Source: Merluccius polli (Eukaryota; Chordata; Actinopteri; Gadiformes; Merlucciidae). From it: a stretch of DNA of 64,000 bases. The stretch covers positions 78,975-142,974 of the forward strand of contig JAOPHQ010000898.1 of the NCBI GenBank assembly GCA_030340625.1, written 5' to 3'. The translations under genes and the position numbers were made by a program. Below the pieces are notes generated by a model that saw only the letters and a list, made by a program, of their open reading frames with translations, made no database searches and was not told the DNA's origin. Below, one piece after another: positions 46,500-58,315 of this stretch (positions are counted from its first letter, which is position 1; the number at the start of each line of letters is the position of its first letter).

Positions 46500-46577
<78 letters not shown>
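46500..46577. repeat. (CA)n microsatellite, about 78 bp
   Basis: Perfect CA array. A shorter CA-rich block follows at 46,630-46,678. Confidence 0.97.
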
Positions 46578-46578
<1 letters not shown>

Positions 46579-46679
46579 GCACCCAGGTTGTACGCGTCTG
46601 TGAGTCTCTTGGTCTCCAATCACACTCAAAAGCACAAACACACACGCACACACATGCACACACACGCACACACACACCA

Positions 46680-47545
46680 GGATCAGAGGTTAGCTGCTGA
46701 ACTGGAGAACAGGGTCGGTGAACTATGTCCGTTAATAACAAGCTCACACGTCACATTGCATTTGCTGTGTGACTCTGTGACCCTCCCTCACCACTTATTT
46801 CTCTCTAGCGCTCATCTACTCTGCCGCTCCTCTGTTTTACTTTGCTGCTCACCTAAACGGCAAACACAGAGCGAAGCCGCCACACCACAGACGAGGGCTC
46901 GGCCCTGACGGAGGTGTGTGACGACGGACGGTTCAACAAACGCAAGCTGTTTGCTTCCGGGTGACCGGTCGGTCGGTGCGTGCCTGTTGTCTACGAACGC
47001 GCGCGCAACCCAGCAATTATGGCGTCGATTTGTGTGCATGTCACATGAGCGTTGAGGCATGGAAGTGTTACGTCGCGCATTCGGCGGCACGATCGTTCGC
47101 AAGAAGAAAACATTTTATAAAAAGTCTATAAGGTGCTTGTTAAATACTTGTCAATGAGCCAGATTTCCTGTTTATCGAATAAGTCACATTTGCTGCAGGA
47201 AAAACACAATGCTGACCCAATTCCACAAAGACAGCTATTTTTTTTATCCGCACGAAAGCCATCAGAAACCCACAGTTTCTCTTTGTGACCGGACACAATG
47301 TAGGCTAATCACAGCAATACTAGTGCTATTATTAATAGCAGAAAGACTGACTCAAAGCAAGAGAAGCAGTGTTTAAACCGTAAACCATTCCACATTTAAT
47401 TTATTTTCATTCATTTCCATTTCATTTGAGAGCCGCACAACAGACCCACCTGCTTCTGGGTGGAAAGCACCGGCGTCTCTTTGTGAGCAAACATTTGGCT
47501 AGCACTGTGACATGGAAGAAGGTCAGGCAAGGGTACCGACACAAG

Positions 47546-47546
<1 letters not shown>
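46680..47546. other. Unrecognised sequence with a CpG-rich patch
   Basis: 46,885-47,105 is CpG-rich (ggtgaccggtcggtcggtgcg, gaacgcgcgcgcaaccc, acgtcgcgcattcggcgg). It could be an unmethylated regulatory block. No promoter elements or open frame support a gene start. Confidence 0.4.

Positions 47547-47604
<58 letters not shown>
47547..47604. repeat. (CA)n microsatellite
   Basis: About 58 bp of CA. It is followed by two copies of a 'gagacaacacacagaaaac' or 'aagacaacacacagaaaac' unit with short CA arrays (47,608-47,682) and more CA-rich text to 47,760. Confidence 0.95.
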
Positions 47605-47607
<3 letters not shown>

Positions 47608-47769
47608 AGAGACAACACACAGAAAACCACACACACACACACCCCTGAAAGACAACACACAGAAAACAACACACACACATACTTGGACGGTAAACTAAAT
47701 GCGTGCACACACACACACATGCACGCACACGCACACAAACACACACTCGTGAACACACAGAGACGCACA

Positions 47770-48368
47770 TAAACACAAAGATGGATGTACACACAGCTCC
47801 ATAAACGATAAAAGGAAACCCGCTCATGCGCGCAAACACTGACGTGCATTTCAACAAAAGTTAGGGATGAAAACCAAAACAATGCAGAGGGAATAGACAT
47901 AATAACATATTCTCTGGCTCACACACACACACACACGCACATACACACATGCACGTCAACAAACTCTGCCACATAAGTATAACCGTGGAGTAACTTTTCA
48001 CATGTATGCGTTGATGAAGATTCAAGACAAAAACAGCAAAGATGCAATACAAGAATATGCAAGAGATGTCTTCATGTAGACACTGTGTGGGGCACACACA
48101 CACGCGCGCGCACACACACGCGCATGCCCCTACCTCATATAAAAGATCTCATGGAAGTAAGACATTGTCTGGTGATTTCTTTATAATTCAGAGAATATGA
48201 CATCCGTGCCTGATTAAGTTATTGGTGGTAAAGTGGGTCAGAATGTCGTGGCGGAGAAATCCAATTATCTCTTACTGTCCTCTGAGGTGTGTCTTTAATT
48301 ATCGACTTTATACAACTCTCTGTGTCTCTTTGTGTCGCTATTGTCTCCCCCGCACAACCTTCTCCCCT
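47770..48368. other. Unrecognised sequence with short CA arrays
   Basis: CA arrays at 47,920-47,948 and 48,092-48,121. Otherwise unrecognised. Confidence 0.5.
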
Positions 48369-48392
48369 CCCCCCCCCCCCCCCCCCCCCCCC
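48369..48392. repeat. Poly-C run, 24 bases
   Basis: An uninterrupted run of 24 C on the plus strand. Confidence 0.96.
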
Positions 48393-48596
48393 TCTGTCTC
48401 TCTTCATTTATCAACCACCCCGGGCCTTTTTGTTGTATTATATGTGAATCGGCCTGTATTTTCCTTTGGATAGATCTGTGTGCATCTTAAAAAAAAAAGA
48501 ACCGGTTTGTGTTTGTTGTGTTATTTGGGTTTATTAACGTTGCTTGAGTTATATGGGCAACACTGCTGCATAGGTGCCACCTTGCTTCTTTTAATT

Positions 48597-49490
48597 TGTA
48601 TCTGTGTTAGTATGTATGGAAGCCTTAGTACCTGTGTTAGTATGTATGGATGCTTGGTGCCTGTGTTAGTATGCATGGATAGCTTAGTACCTGTGTTAGT
48701 ATGTATGGACGGCTTAGTACCTGTGTTAGTATGTATGGACGGCTTAGTACCTGTGTTAGTATGTATGGACGGCTTAGTACCTGTGTTAGTATGTATGGAT
48801 GGCTTAGTACCTGTGTTAGTATTCATGGATAGCTTAGTACCTGTGTTAGTATGTATGGATAGCTTAGTACCTGTGTTAGTATGTATGGATGACTTAGTAC
48901 CTGTGCTAGCATGTATGGATGGCTTAGTACCTGTGTTAGTATGTATGGATGGCTTAGTACCTGTGCTAGCATGTATGGATGTCTTGGTACCTGTGTTAGT
49001 ATGTATGGATGCCGGACTTAGTACCTGTGTTAGTATGTATGGAAGATTAGTACCTGTGTTAGTATGTATGGATGCCGGACTTAGTACCTGTGTTAGTATG
49101 TATGGAAGCTTAGTACCTGTGTTAGTATGTATGGAAGCTTAGTGCCTGTGTTAGTATGTATGGAAGTTTAGTACCTGTGTTAGTATGTATGGATGACTTC
49201 GTACCTGTGTTAGTATGTATGGATGCCGGACTTAGTACCTGTGTTAGTATGTATGGAAGCTTAGTACCTGTGTTAGCATGTATGGAAGTTTAGTACCTGT
49301 GTTAGTATGTATGGATGACTTCGTACCTGTGTTAGTATGTATGGATGCCGGACTTAGTACCTGTGTTAGTATGTATGGAAGTTTAGTACCTGTGTTAGTA
49401 TGTATGGATAGCTTAGTACCTGTGCTAGTACGTATGTGGATGCCAGACATAGTACCTGTGTAAGTATGTATGGATGCCAGGCTTATGGAT
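48597..49490. repeat. 30-bp minisatellite, about 30 copies
   Basis: The unit is gcttagtacctgtgttagta followed by tgtatggatg. In the first half most units are exactly 30 bp. From about 49,010 units of about 28-29 bp and longer units carrying an extra 'atgccggac' alternate, giving a higher-order pattern. Because 30 is a multiple of three, the array keeps a 220-codon plus-strand frame open (48,480-49,142), with a ten-residue period (VPVLVCMDGL), and similar frames on the minus strand (HTNTGTKPSI). These are treated as artefacts. Confidence 0.96.
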
Positions 49491-50504
49491 GTGGGGATGC
49501 AGGTGAGGTGCAGTGCCACATTTTTAATGAGCCATGCAGATTAATGGGACAAGAGATGAAACAAAAAAATACGATAATCTTTAAGCATTTTTAGTGATCA
49601 AAATATTCCTTGCCAATATGAGTAATTGACTGGAGATTCACTATATCTGTAGTTAGTTAGTTTGTTGTTTAGTTCAATGCTTTGCAAACTCTGAAGGCAG
49701 GTGTACAGCTAATGAGTTTATTGATAAAACTTTGCCTTAATTATAGTAGGTTGTGGTTGCAGACACGGCCTTGCAGAGCATACTAAATTATCCATTTGCA
49801 TTTGCTTCACGAACAAAAAAATAAATACACAAACCCCCCACCCCCACACCCCCCCGCCGACATTGTACATTGTACATAATGGTCCCAATTATGTTCCTTT
49901 TCAGTGGAGTCATTACCCAACGTTCATTTTACGATGAAAAAAAAGGAGACTGACTATATCCACCATTCCTTGATCTGGTCCCCCCCCAACCCCCCCGCAC
50001 AAAAAAAACGACATTGTCTTAATTTTTCTCTCATTAGGTCTGGACTCCACGGAGTCTAAGATGCATTTAGATCCTCATTTATGTGTCTCGCAAAATGAGG
50101 GCAATTTGGCATTAGCCTCGACTGAACTATAGCAGCCAGAGGGCGTGTTCACTCCCACTCTTGCTTTTTTGCCCGACGAATGACATTCAGCCACTTTCCT
50201 ATTAGCGCTTCAATGAAACCATGAGGGTTTTTCAGCCTGAGCTGCTCTCCTCAGAAGTGGTGAATGGCTGGAAGTGGGGCTTGGCTCGCCCTTCTAAAGA
50301 AGTCTTCTGGCTGCTTGCCGCTGACATTACAGGATAATGTCTGCTACCCCGCGCAACACGTTGACTTCTTGGCTGCGCGTCCTACAGGCAGATAATAACC
50401 CCCAGATTATTCAGCGGCAGATGATGACAGTAAACCAGAGCAAGTGCCAAAGGCTCCTGGTAGACTGCCAGAAATAGCCAGAAGTGTAATACATAATATA
50501 ATAC
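49491..50504. other. Unrecognised sequence, possibly conserved non-coding
   Basis: The interval 50,040-50,440 is non-repetitive, balanced in composition and lacks open frames of note. Short C-rich words lie at 49,835-49,858 and 49,980-49,998. Conservation cannot be judged without alignment. Confidence 0.4.
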
Positions 50505-50522
50505 ACACATATATATATATAT

Positions 50523-50561
<39 letters not shown>
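50505..50561. repeat. (AT)n then (AG)n compound microsatellite
   Basis: About 20 bp of AT followed by about 35 bp of AG. Confidence 0.95.
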
Positions 50562-50564
<3 letters not shown>

Positions 50565-51274
50565 CACACACACAGAAAGAGAGAGACAAAGAAACAGAGC
50601 GACTTGAAACAGTCTGTGGCAGTTCAACCTCATTTTGGACCTCACTCAGCCTCATTGTGCAGCAGAGAGAAGGAACAGGCAGAATGAGAGGATGAGCAAG
50701 GGGGAGCCAGAGGGACGAAACAAAAGGAAAAGGGCGCGTGGTGTACTAACACACAGAGCCGTTAGGAAACAGCAAGTGAGCGACACCACGGAGAAAAAAA
50801 AAAAAAAGGGAAAGAGTCATCCATTGATATCGATTTAGTATTCATAGTTCTGCTCTGACTGGTGTCCTTGTTTCAAGTTCACAGCTTCAGAGCCGTCTAA
50901 TGTGTACAAATAATAATAAGAAATGAATAGCAGTGGGTTGATTACACAATTACACAAACCTTATGTCGTTGTCTGTCTACATGAGTTTAGTTCCCTTCTT
51001 GTTAGTATTGGGTATCAATGTCTGCTGCGACAACACGTCTCAAACCAAAAGCACACACACACTACATTATCCATGTCTCACTTCGAGATGTTATAGCTGC
51101 TTATTTTATCTGTTTATATCTGTCTGTCTGTCTGTCTGATAGATGGATGAATGGGCAAATGAACATGTTCAGAAAACACCCCCAAACAAATTACATTGGG
51201 ACACACACACACACACACACACACAAGGTCTTTATCAGGTACCATTGTCCTCCTGCCTTTCTCCCCTTTCTTGC
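50562..51274. other. Unrecognised sequence
   Basis: Purine-rich to 50,820. A short TCTG tetranucleotide run (51,119-51,138) and a CA array (51,201-51,226) are present. No gene is recognised. Confidence 0.5.
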
Positions 51275-51311
51275 CCTCCTCCTCCTCCTCCTCCTCCTCC
51301 TCCTCCTCCTC
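51275..51311. repeat. (CCT)n microsatellite
   Basis: About 12 CCT triplets in a pyrimidine-rich block. Confidence 0.95.
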
Positions 51312-53024
51312 TTTCAGTCCCCGTCCTCGCCTCCTCTCCCACGTCTTCTGGTTACCTCATCCTGTTATTTAATCTTCTTTTATCTTTCCCCCTGACCTAT
51401 CTTTCCCCTCCGGTCTCATCTCCAATTTTTGTGTTGTGTTTCTTTGAGTTTTTAGCTTTTTTCTTTTTTTCTCTTCTCCCATTTTATCTCCGACATCCAA
51501 TTTCACTTCCTGTTTTGCTGTGCGCCGCCGGGCGACATTATGACGGCACGTTGATGACGTCTTTGATCGGCTTGACGATGAGAGGGAGGATGAGAGGGGG
51601 TTTCCATGGTGAGTGGGCAGTCTGCTCATCTTGGTGACATCACACTGGTGACATAACATAATAATTGTGCATATACAGGAAGTGAAACCGGTTCATAGGT
51701 CAGTTGCCTATGAAGCGATCCCCCTGTGGTGTATTATGAGAGTGTATTAAGTGCAAACTATAAACTGACTGTAAACTAAAGGTACTAGATCTCTGTCTAC
51801 TGTTTCCTAATATAGATGGGATTTATTGATTTATGAGAGAGAGGGAGAGAGAGAGAGCGAGCGCTAGCTTGATTTTAGCAAGCAGGAATGGACCCCTGGG
51901 ATGCCGGGGTTACTGCCTGTAGATTTGAACTAGTTTTGTAGTTTTATTGTTTTTATTGAGCAGTTTTTCTCCTTCTAAAATAGTTTATTTTCTCCCTCAA
52001 TCGCAATTTCCGATGTATTCCCGGCCACCGGCCGTTTCTATTGCATTTTTTGATTCCCACATAATTGGAAGATGTGATTTTCCATGACAAACTGCATTTA
52101 TCCCAGGGTTCGCCGTGCCGCCGCGGCGCAGAGAGGCAGAGAGACAGAGGGAGGCTGTCAGAGATCAGGTCATTCTATCTAATGTGCAGTGGAACAAAGT
52201 AAAAGTGCTGTCATGTTTTAGTGGAGAACCGCAGAACGAAAAAAAAAACGCTCACCAGCTGCCGCTTGGTTTTGTAAATGAGTTAACTTGGTGGTTGACT
52301 ACACGGCGGCGGGAACTTTTACGTTCCGAAAACCTCTTTCGACCTTACTTTCGACTTTCGCTCATGTAAATATATCATCTAGGAAAAGACCCGACGAGTA
52401 GATGTTGTCATCGTTTCGGCTTTGTCTCCACAGCAGCAACGTTTTAAGATGACATGAATGGGGCTTTCGCTAACATCTCTATCGGTTTTTCTTTTAAAAT
52501 AAATAGTTTTTTTCTGCATGTGGTTTTCACTCTAATGGGGCTTTTTTTTTTTTTTTTTTTTGCTGCAGAAGCTGTTCTCAGGTCCAATTTGGCAGCAAGC
52601 ATAACTTAAGATGCCCCAGGAGCTCAGTGATACAGCAAGTGCCACACACATGTTAACACAGGGGGCCCATATATGGGCACGCACTGCCATATATGGGCAG
52701 TCGGGTGCAACATCATATAAATCCAGATGGTGAAAGAAGAGAAAAGATGTAAGATATATCTAAAAACCTGTGACTGGATCACTAGTGGGCACTAGATAGG
52801 GAGGCCTTGGATGGCCTGGCGCTAAGTGGTTTCAGTGGAGCCGAGTGTAGAAACTGGGACATCTCAAGCACCCCTCGCCACCCACGCAGTTTCTCTCCCC
52901 CACACACACACACACACACGCACACGCACATGCACACCTCGTTACCTCTCTCTTTTCTTTCTCACCTATCGCTCTCCTCTTATTTCTCTCTTCATCTCAT
53001 TCTATTATCCTGCTCTCTCATCAT

Positions 53025-53056
<32 letters not shown>

Positions 53057-53190
53057 GGACACACAAACGCACACACAGTTTGCTCAGTTACTTCCATTAT
53101 TTCAAGTTACGTCATGTCCTATAGTTGATATTGCTGAACTTTTACAAATGATGTGCAGGTTATACAAACAAACAAATTGGATTTGAGTCA
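51312..53190. other. Unrecognised sequence
   Basis: Contains pyrimidine-rich text (51,312-51,500), GA-rich text (51,836-51,862), a 20-base T run (52,542-52,561), and CA and CT arrays (52,900-52,918; 53,024-53,050). No gene is supported. 52,110-52,370 has mixed CpG content and an 84-codon frame without a domain. Confidence 0.45.
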
Positions 53191-53198
53191 TAGCTAAA

Positions 53199-53336
53199 GA
53201 GTGTGTGTGTGTGTGTGTGTGTGTTGTGGTTGTTATTTTGTGTGTTACCTGTGTGTGTTAGGCGTGCGTGTGTGTTAGGCTTGTGTGTTAGGTGTGTGTG
53301 TGTGTGTGTGTGTGTGCGTGTGTTAGGCGTCTGTGC

Positions 53337-53372
<36 letters not shown>

Positions 53373-53400
53373 GGCACGTGCGTGTGTGCGTGCGTGCGTG
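53199..53400. repeat. GT-rich block with repeated GTTAGGC units
   Basis: GT arrays at 53,199-53,224, 53,297-53,322 and 53,339-53,371 are interleaved with five to six 'gtgttaggcgtgtgtg'-like words, giving an irregular longer period. Confidence 0.9.
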
Positions 53401-53716
53401 TGATCTCCATCATGTGCTGTCTCCAGCAGTGAGAGGTGCAGCTTCGGCGTTGTTATCCATGCTTGACCTGTCGTTAGAGGAGCCAGAAGCCGATGTATTA
53501 GTAATGTGTTGCCCTGTAGGCATGGAGTCGCTGGCCCTGCAGCGCCCCTATAGAGCCGCTATAGTGTGTCTTGCTCGGCGAAACATCAGTGAGGCTGACG
53601 CTGTGTTCTGTGGACAACGGCCATCTCTCAACAAACTCGCTGCTTTCCAAGGCATGGCTTGTGGCATGGAAAAAGGTGCAGAGAAATCTCAGTTGTTGCA
53701 CTGTATAAGAGTATGA
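53401..53716 (+). other. Unrecognised open segment, possible exon (weak)
   Basis: After a pyrimidine-type acceptor-like word (tgctgtctccag, 53,416-53,428) a plus frame runs to a stop at 53,716. It has ordinary amino-acid composition (SALLSMLDLSLEEPEADVLV, then ARRNISEADAVFCGQRPSLN). This is unusual here because it is not repeat-derived. No family is recognised and no partner exons or start codon were found. The opposite strand is also open. It is most likely chance. Confidence 0.15.
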
Positions 53717-53799
53717 GTGTTTCTTTAGAGCTCTTTTGGATCGCTGTCGCTGACTTCTGTCTGCCCAGACACACACATACACGCACACACACACACACT

Positions 53800-55302
53800 C
53801 ACACCCCCCGTTTCATTGTTATTCATTGCCGGGCGTTTTGTCTCGTTAAATGTCAAAAAGCTATTAATCTCTATTAATGAGAATGGATTGAGTACTACCA
53901 CGATTACAATTTGGAAAATTAAAATGATCCATACATTGGCAGCCTCTTTTAAACAAGTAGGATAATCACATTGTTCATCCACAGTATATGAGATGCTTAT
54001 CTCATCTAAATCATTAGAAACTAGGAGTCGATACCACTATAAAATGTACATTTGGATTTCATTCAAATGACAGCACTTGCTCAATTAGTATTTCACTTTA
54101 TGATAATAAAGGCAAATAAATCACGATGAATCAACTGCATTTATGGTTTGGATTCCATTGCCGCCACTGTAAAACAGGGACATTTCTGATGGCGTTTAAA
54201 GCATTATCTTAGCAACACATTTTTGCAAACAAAGTTTTCATCTGGCCATTGAAACTGCTGAGAGACTACTCCAATGGTTTGTGTTCAACATGAAAGAGGC
54301 TACTGGAGATTTTTTTGAGTGAAATAGACTTATAGTTTAATAGAATAGAAAGGCTAACTCTTCTTTTTCTTTTTGCTGACATTAAACAATGAAGTAGAAA
54401 TCGCTGGATCGACCTTTACTTCTTTGTCAACGGTTTCCGTTATCTAAAAAATCCACTCGAATCTTTTCTGCTCAACCGTTTTCTTCAACAAAACATCTCT
54501 TATAAGTATGGGAGGCAGCCAACCGAGACTGTAGGCCGGACATTTGAGCACACTTTGCACATGCAAAAGCACATGCATCATGTAAGATTACCCCACTGGA
54601 GACGGGAACAAAATGAGGAACAAAACGCTGGCCACATGGCCAGAACCAGTGGCCACGGCACACCAGACCCCTCTCTCTCTCCCACTGGGGCCAATTAGGT
54701 GTCCGTTGCGCAGATGATTGCGCTTTACACCACGGGTGTCATCCAAGGTGTGGGATGTGTTGAACTGCATAACGGCGAGGGTGCATGGCTGTCAGCATAT
54801 TGTCCCTAGTTAAAAATTGTAGGTTAGAAGAAAAGATTAGTTTCTTACAGTGGGCTTTAAAGCGAAATTTGTGTCATTGTGTTAATGCTATGTAGATATA
54901 TAGAGGGAAACAAGGAATACATATTGGATGCCTATTCACAGAGAGCTATATTAGAAATAGAATGACAATTAAATCATACTACATTAGATTGGATCGGATT
55001 GGATAAATTGAAGTAACGTCACACGTGTTTTGTAATGTTTTGTTCCTGAATGATGTTGTCTTGCGAGTCAGGCTCATATAGGACATCTCATACGTCCCAA
55101 AAAACAACAACAGCAACAACTCTTTATTTAGGCCAATAATTATAATTTCCTGCACATCGCCGGTTGTTGTTGCAATGCAGCAGTGGACATCCTAAATAGG
55201 TTTGGGAACAGCCGTCAGCTAGACAACAGTGAAAAATGTGTCTGGACAAGGACTAAATTAGCTAATCTAATTTTGCCGGTGTGTACGCCTGCCTGGGAAT
55301 TT
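53800..55302. other. AT-rich unrecognised sequence
   Basis: No gene, RNA or transposon is recognised. Confidence 0.5.
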
Positions 55303-55663
55303 ACCGTGTGTGTGTGTGTGTGTGTGTTGGCAAGAGAATGCATGTGTGTGTGTGTGTGTGTGCGTGCATGCGTACACGTGCACACTATACACACTGGCGT
55401 CTTTTCATTGAGATGCACACATTCTAGCGCTCAGTGTTGTAATTGAGTTGTAGCTGGCCGGATACAGGCGGGAAACACACGGCAGCTAGCTGGAGAGCTA
55501 AATGATACAGCGATAATTGATTAATTAATCATGGTGAGACTCTTCGTAATTGAAAACAGTGTTTGTGTGTTTTGCTGTGTGTCGGTAAGAGGGCGGGGAG
55601 AAAAACGAGGAAAACGAAGGTTGCGCGAATGGCGTTGGGAAGTCTTTGTGTGTGTGGGTTGCG

Positions 55664-55701
<38 letters not shown>
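55303..55701. repeat. GT microsatellites flanking unrecognised sequence
   Basis: GT arrays at 55,303-55,327 and 55,662-55,701, with GTGTGCGTGCATGCG text at 55,343-55,375. The sequence between them is unrecognised. Confidence 0.9.
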
Positions 55702-55708
<7 letters not shown>

Positions 55709-55858
55709 CAGGGAAGACACCCTCCCTCCGATGTATCCTTTCTCACACTGTGAAATGTTGATCACTTCAATCAAGATATTAATAACCTGTCGATGTACAT
55801 TCGTACGTACACCGCAGGGCGTGTTCGAATTACAGGGGCATCGCACTCCTTAGCCCCG

Positions 55859-55872
55859 CCCCCCCCCCCCCC
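55859..55872. repeat. Poly-C run, 14 bases, within the LINE
   Basis: The C run replaces the short codon stretch expected between ALLS and KVYARVL, so it probably arose by expansion within the element. Confidence 0.9.
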
Positions 55873-56179
55873 AGGTGAAGGTCTATGCCAGGGTGCTGGA
55901 TTGAGGGGGGGGAACAATGCGGGGTCCGTCCCCGCCGTGAAACAGTGGACCACTTCACCCTCTCTCAGGTGATTGAGGAGGCACGGTAGTTCGCAAATTT
56001 CAGTCTCCATGTGCTTGGTATACTCTTGGAGACGGTGTGAGCTTGTACCCCCGTCTTGGGGGCAGCGTCTGCAGCGATGCGGGCTCTGTGCCGGACGGCG
56101 GTGGTGAACAAAGAAGAGCTAAGCGGTTAAGGTGAAGCTGTCAGTTTACCAGTCGGTCTACATTCCTATCCTCATCTAT

Positions 56180-56482
56180 AGGGTTTTTGCTGGCGATACT
56201 CCGCCATGTTGAAAGGATTCAAGAGAGTTGTGCTGTAAAATCTGTAAAATCCGAAATTGAACGTAAATATACCGTTTTTGTCACGTCTCGCATTCGAAAC
56301 GCTGTAACACAACACCGTCTCCCCATAATGACACATTTTTTCCCCAATAATTACTAAACAATGACCCAAAAAAACCCAGCATTACTACAAACAGGATAAC
56401 TACCATTCCAATGCACCTGTGCTTCCAAAATGGCGACAGCCACTGCAATGTGATGTGCGGTGTGCCGCGATGTACAAGCCCT
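56180..56482. mobile_element. 303-bp insertion within the Rex3 fragment
   Basis: LINE similarity stops at 'ctcatctat' and resumes at 'atggtcaccagctcgggg'. The intervening block starts agggtttttgctggcg and ends tgtacaagccct. The outermost bases form a short imperfect inverted repeat (AGGG...CCCT), and AT is repeated at both edges. It has no coding capacity. It is best explained as a small non-autonomous DNA element that landed in the LINE. The family is unknown. Confidence 0.65.
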
Positions 56483-56629
56483 ATGGTCACCAGCTCGGGG
56501 TAGCGACCGAAAGAATAAGGTTTGTGGATACAAGCGACCGAAATGAGGGCGGCCGGGTTCACCCACAAGGTGAACCAGGGTGGAGGAGCGGCAAAGGAAA
56601 ATGGATGGATGGATGGATGTTGTCACCAT

Positions 56630-57193
56630 GTTCTACTGGCTAAAAAGTGTTGCAGGGTTTATCTTCTATCAGGTACTTTGCTGGCCACTTCCTAAAAGCA
56701 ATCAGCAAGATGTACTATGTGGACACAAAGGATTGGGATTATGTTTTATATTTTTTCATTTTCTAGGATCGAACTTTAGGGTTCGCCCATAAAAAGCTCC
56801 CATTTTGTTTGCGATGTTCAACGTGTTTTTTTTATTTGAGTTATTCTGTTTCCATTGTCGATGCAGTGGACCTCGAGAACCTTCTGCAAATGTATTGCAT
56901 TAATAAAAAAACACAAAAGCACTAAGCAACACGGCTGTTCACTCCCAGCCTCCATGGTGGTGAAATCCTCCCCATAATTCTTGCAAACCAAACATCCCAA
57001 CTAAAAGTGGCTGAAGGCCGTAATACAAACGCAGCATGCTGCCCAGCGCAATCATTTGTTTGGCTATGGACCGGACTGGACTAAAAAGAGAGGACTGGAG
57101 TGCCAAGAATAGGATTTCAGTCAGGGCCACTTTGGTCAAAGAATATATTAGTAGACCTTCCCTGGCCGAGCAGGCAGGGAAGCATTGAATACA
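56630..57193. other. Unrecognised sequence
   Basis: Short overlapping frames on the minus strand have no domain. Nothing is recognised. Confidence 0.45.
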
Positions 57194-57208
57194 CCCCCCC
57201 CCCCCCCC
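57194..57208. repeat. Poly-C run, 15 bases
   Basis: A run of 15 C on the plus strand. Confidence 0.94.
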
Positions 57209-57420
57209 GCGGAGAGGAGAACCAGCAGCATCAGAGTTATACCACCATGGCCTCATGCAGACAACAGAGTGTTTATCTTGCTGCACTACATCAATGAGTG
57301 GGAGATAAAGTGGAGCTGGGGGAGGGTGTGTGTGTGTGTGTGTGTGTGTTCACGCCAGCTTGAAGCCAGCCATGAAAGCGAGACATGCTGCATGAGCTCT
57401 GGGTTGAGTGCTGACTGCTG

Positions 57421-57492
57421 ATTGGTCAATGTCCTGCTGAGTCATCAGCTGATTGGACAATAGCCCCTCGAGGAAATAAATGCCCCGATTGG
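57421..57492. promoter_or_regulatory. Cluster of three ATTGG (CCAAT) boxes and a MARE/AP-1-like site
   Basis: ATTGG occurs at 57,421-57,425, 57,452-57,456 and 57,488-57,492, spaced 31 and 36 bp, all in the same orientation (inverted CCAAT, the NF-Y site). Between the first two is tgctgagtcatcag (57,434-57,447), close to a Maf-recognition/AP-1 site (TGCTGAGTCA). Regularly spaced NF-Y boxes are typical of promoters, but no transcript start or gene follows that I can identify. Confidence 0.35.
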
Positions 57493-57721
57493 TCAGAAAT
57501 GAGCCGGGAGAGGTCTAAAATCGAAAAATAGTCTCACAGAGAGGCAGGCGCAGTCAACTCAAAACAGATATTCTCACAGTGCATTTTATGCACTAATCGC
57601 TGACAGATGGCTATGCCATTCCTAACAAATTAAATAATTGGCTCTTAAATCTTTCCTACAGCATCTTTAAATACATGGTATTATTGTGGTTATGTTTAGG
57701 ATGTTTCTATCTCCATATTCA

Positions 57722-57742
57722 TTAGGGTTAGGGTTAGGGTTA
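57722..57742. repeat. Interstitial telomere-like (TTAGGG)3
   Basis: Three perfect TTAGGG units plus TTA. It is short enough to be chance or a trace of break repair. Confidence 0.85.
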
Positions 57743-58035
57743 TGATTTAAACATACTTTCAATTCGTGACAGTAAATTACAGCGAAAGCCTTTATTTACT
57801 TGTGGCGGCCTGTTGTTATTTACTTAAGACATGACTTTCAGATATGTGTTTGTTCCTACTAATGAGAGCATATAGGGCTGAGCTGTTTCTACATTTCAGC
57901 CACAACAACTCGTGCCAATCTCTGTGTGATAACTCTTTGTCCATTAAGCCTTTTGGTATATCTTTCTAGGTTATTCATGGCATTTATATTGACACCAAAC
58001 ACGCTAGAGTTGTGTGTGTGTGTGTGTGTGTGTGT
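57743..58035. other. Unrecognised sequence
   Basis: Ends in a short GT run (58,012-58,034). Confidence 0.5.
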
Positions 58036-58160
58036 TCAAGATTCAAGATGTTTATTGTCATATACACAGTTGAAACATAGTTTGCACCGGGCAATGAAAT
58101 TCTTAGTTTGCACAAAATATACACAAAATATACTTAAAATAAAGTAGATAAATAAACTAA
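58036..58160 (-). mobile_element. LINE 3' tail (second type), partial
   Basis: The plus strand reads tcaagattcaagatgtttat, then tgtcatatacacagttgaaa and gcaatgaaattc. On the minus strand this is gaatttcattgc, then an AATAAACATC block and a TTGAATCTTGA tail, a common teleost LINE 3' end (ATTTCATTG...CAATAAA...TTGAATCTTGAA). There is no coding part. It is immediately followed by a 118-bp GT array. Confidence 0.6.
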
Positions 58161-58194
58161 ACTATAAAAAAAGAAACATCTGTACAAAGAGCAG

Positions 58195-58315
<121 letters not shown>

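Larger units (their letters stand above)
55815..56622 (+). pseudogene. Rex3-type (RTE clade) LINE fragment, decayed and interrupted
   Basis: Broken frames on the plus strand follow the reverse-transcriptase order of Rex3. CSNYRGIALLS (55,819-55,851) is followed by a C run, then KVYARVLD (55,876-55,899), a TVDHFTLSQVIEEA-like segment (55,940-55,985), and SAAMRALCRTAVVNKEELSG (about 56,066-56,126). YQS(V)Y(I)P-like codons follow (56,148-56,165). After a 303-bp insertion come GHQLGVATERIRFVDTSDRN (56,485-56,545) and a GATG-repeat tail (56,602-56,620), a known hallmark of the Rex3 3' end. The catalytic YxDD region is deleted and frameshifts are frequent, so it is a dead 5'-truncated copy. Confidence 0.8.

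Noticed and set aside
48480..49142. 220-codon plus-strand frame with ten-residue periodicity
   Set aside because: It follows from a 30-bp minisatellite whose unit length is divisible by three. Both strands are open, and the frame fails where unit length changes.
57722..57742. Telomere fusion scar
   Set aside because: Only three TTAGGG units occur. That is too short to argue for a chromosome fusion.
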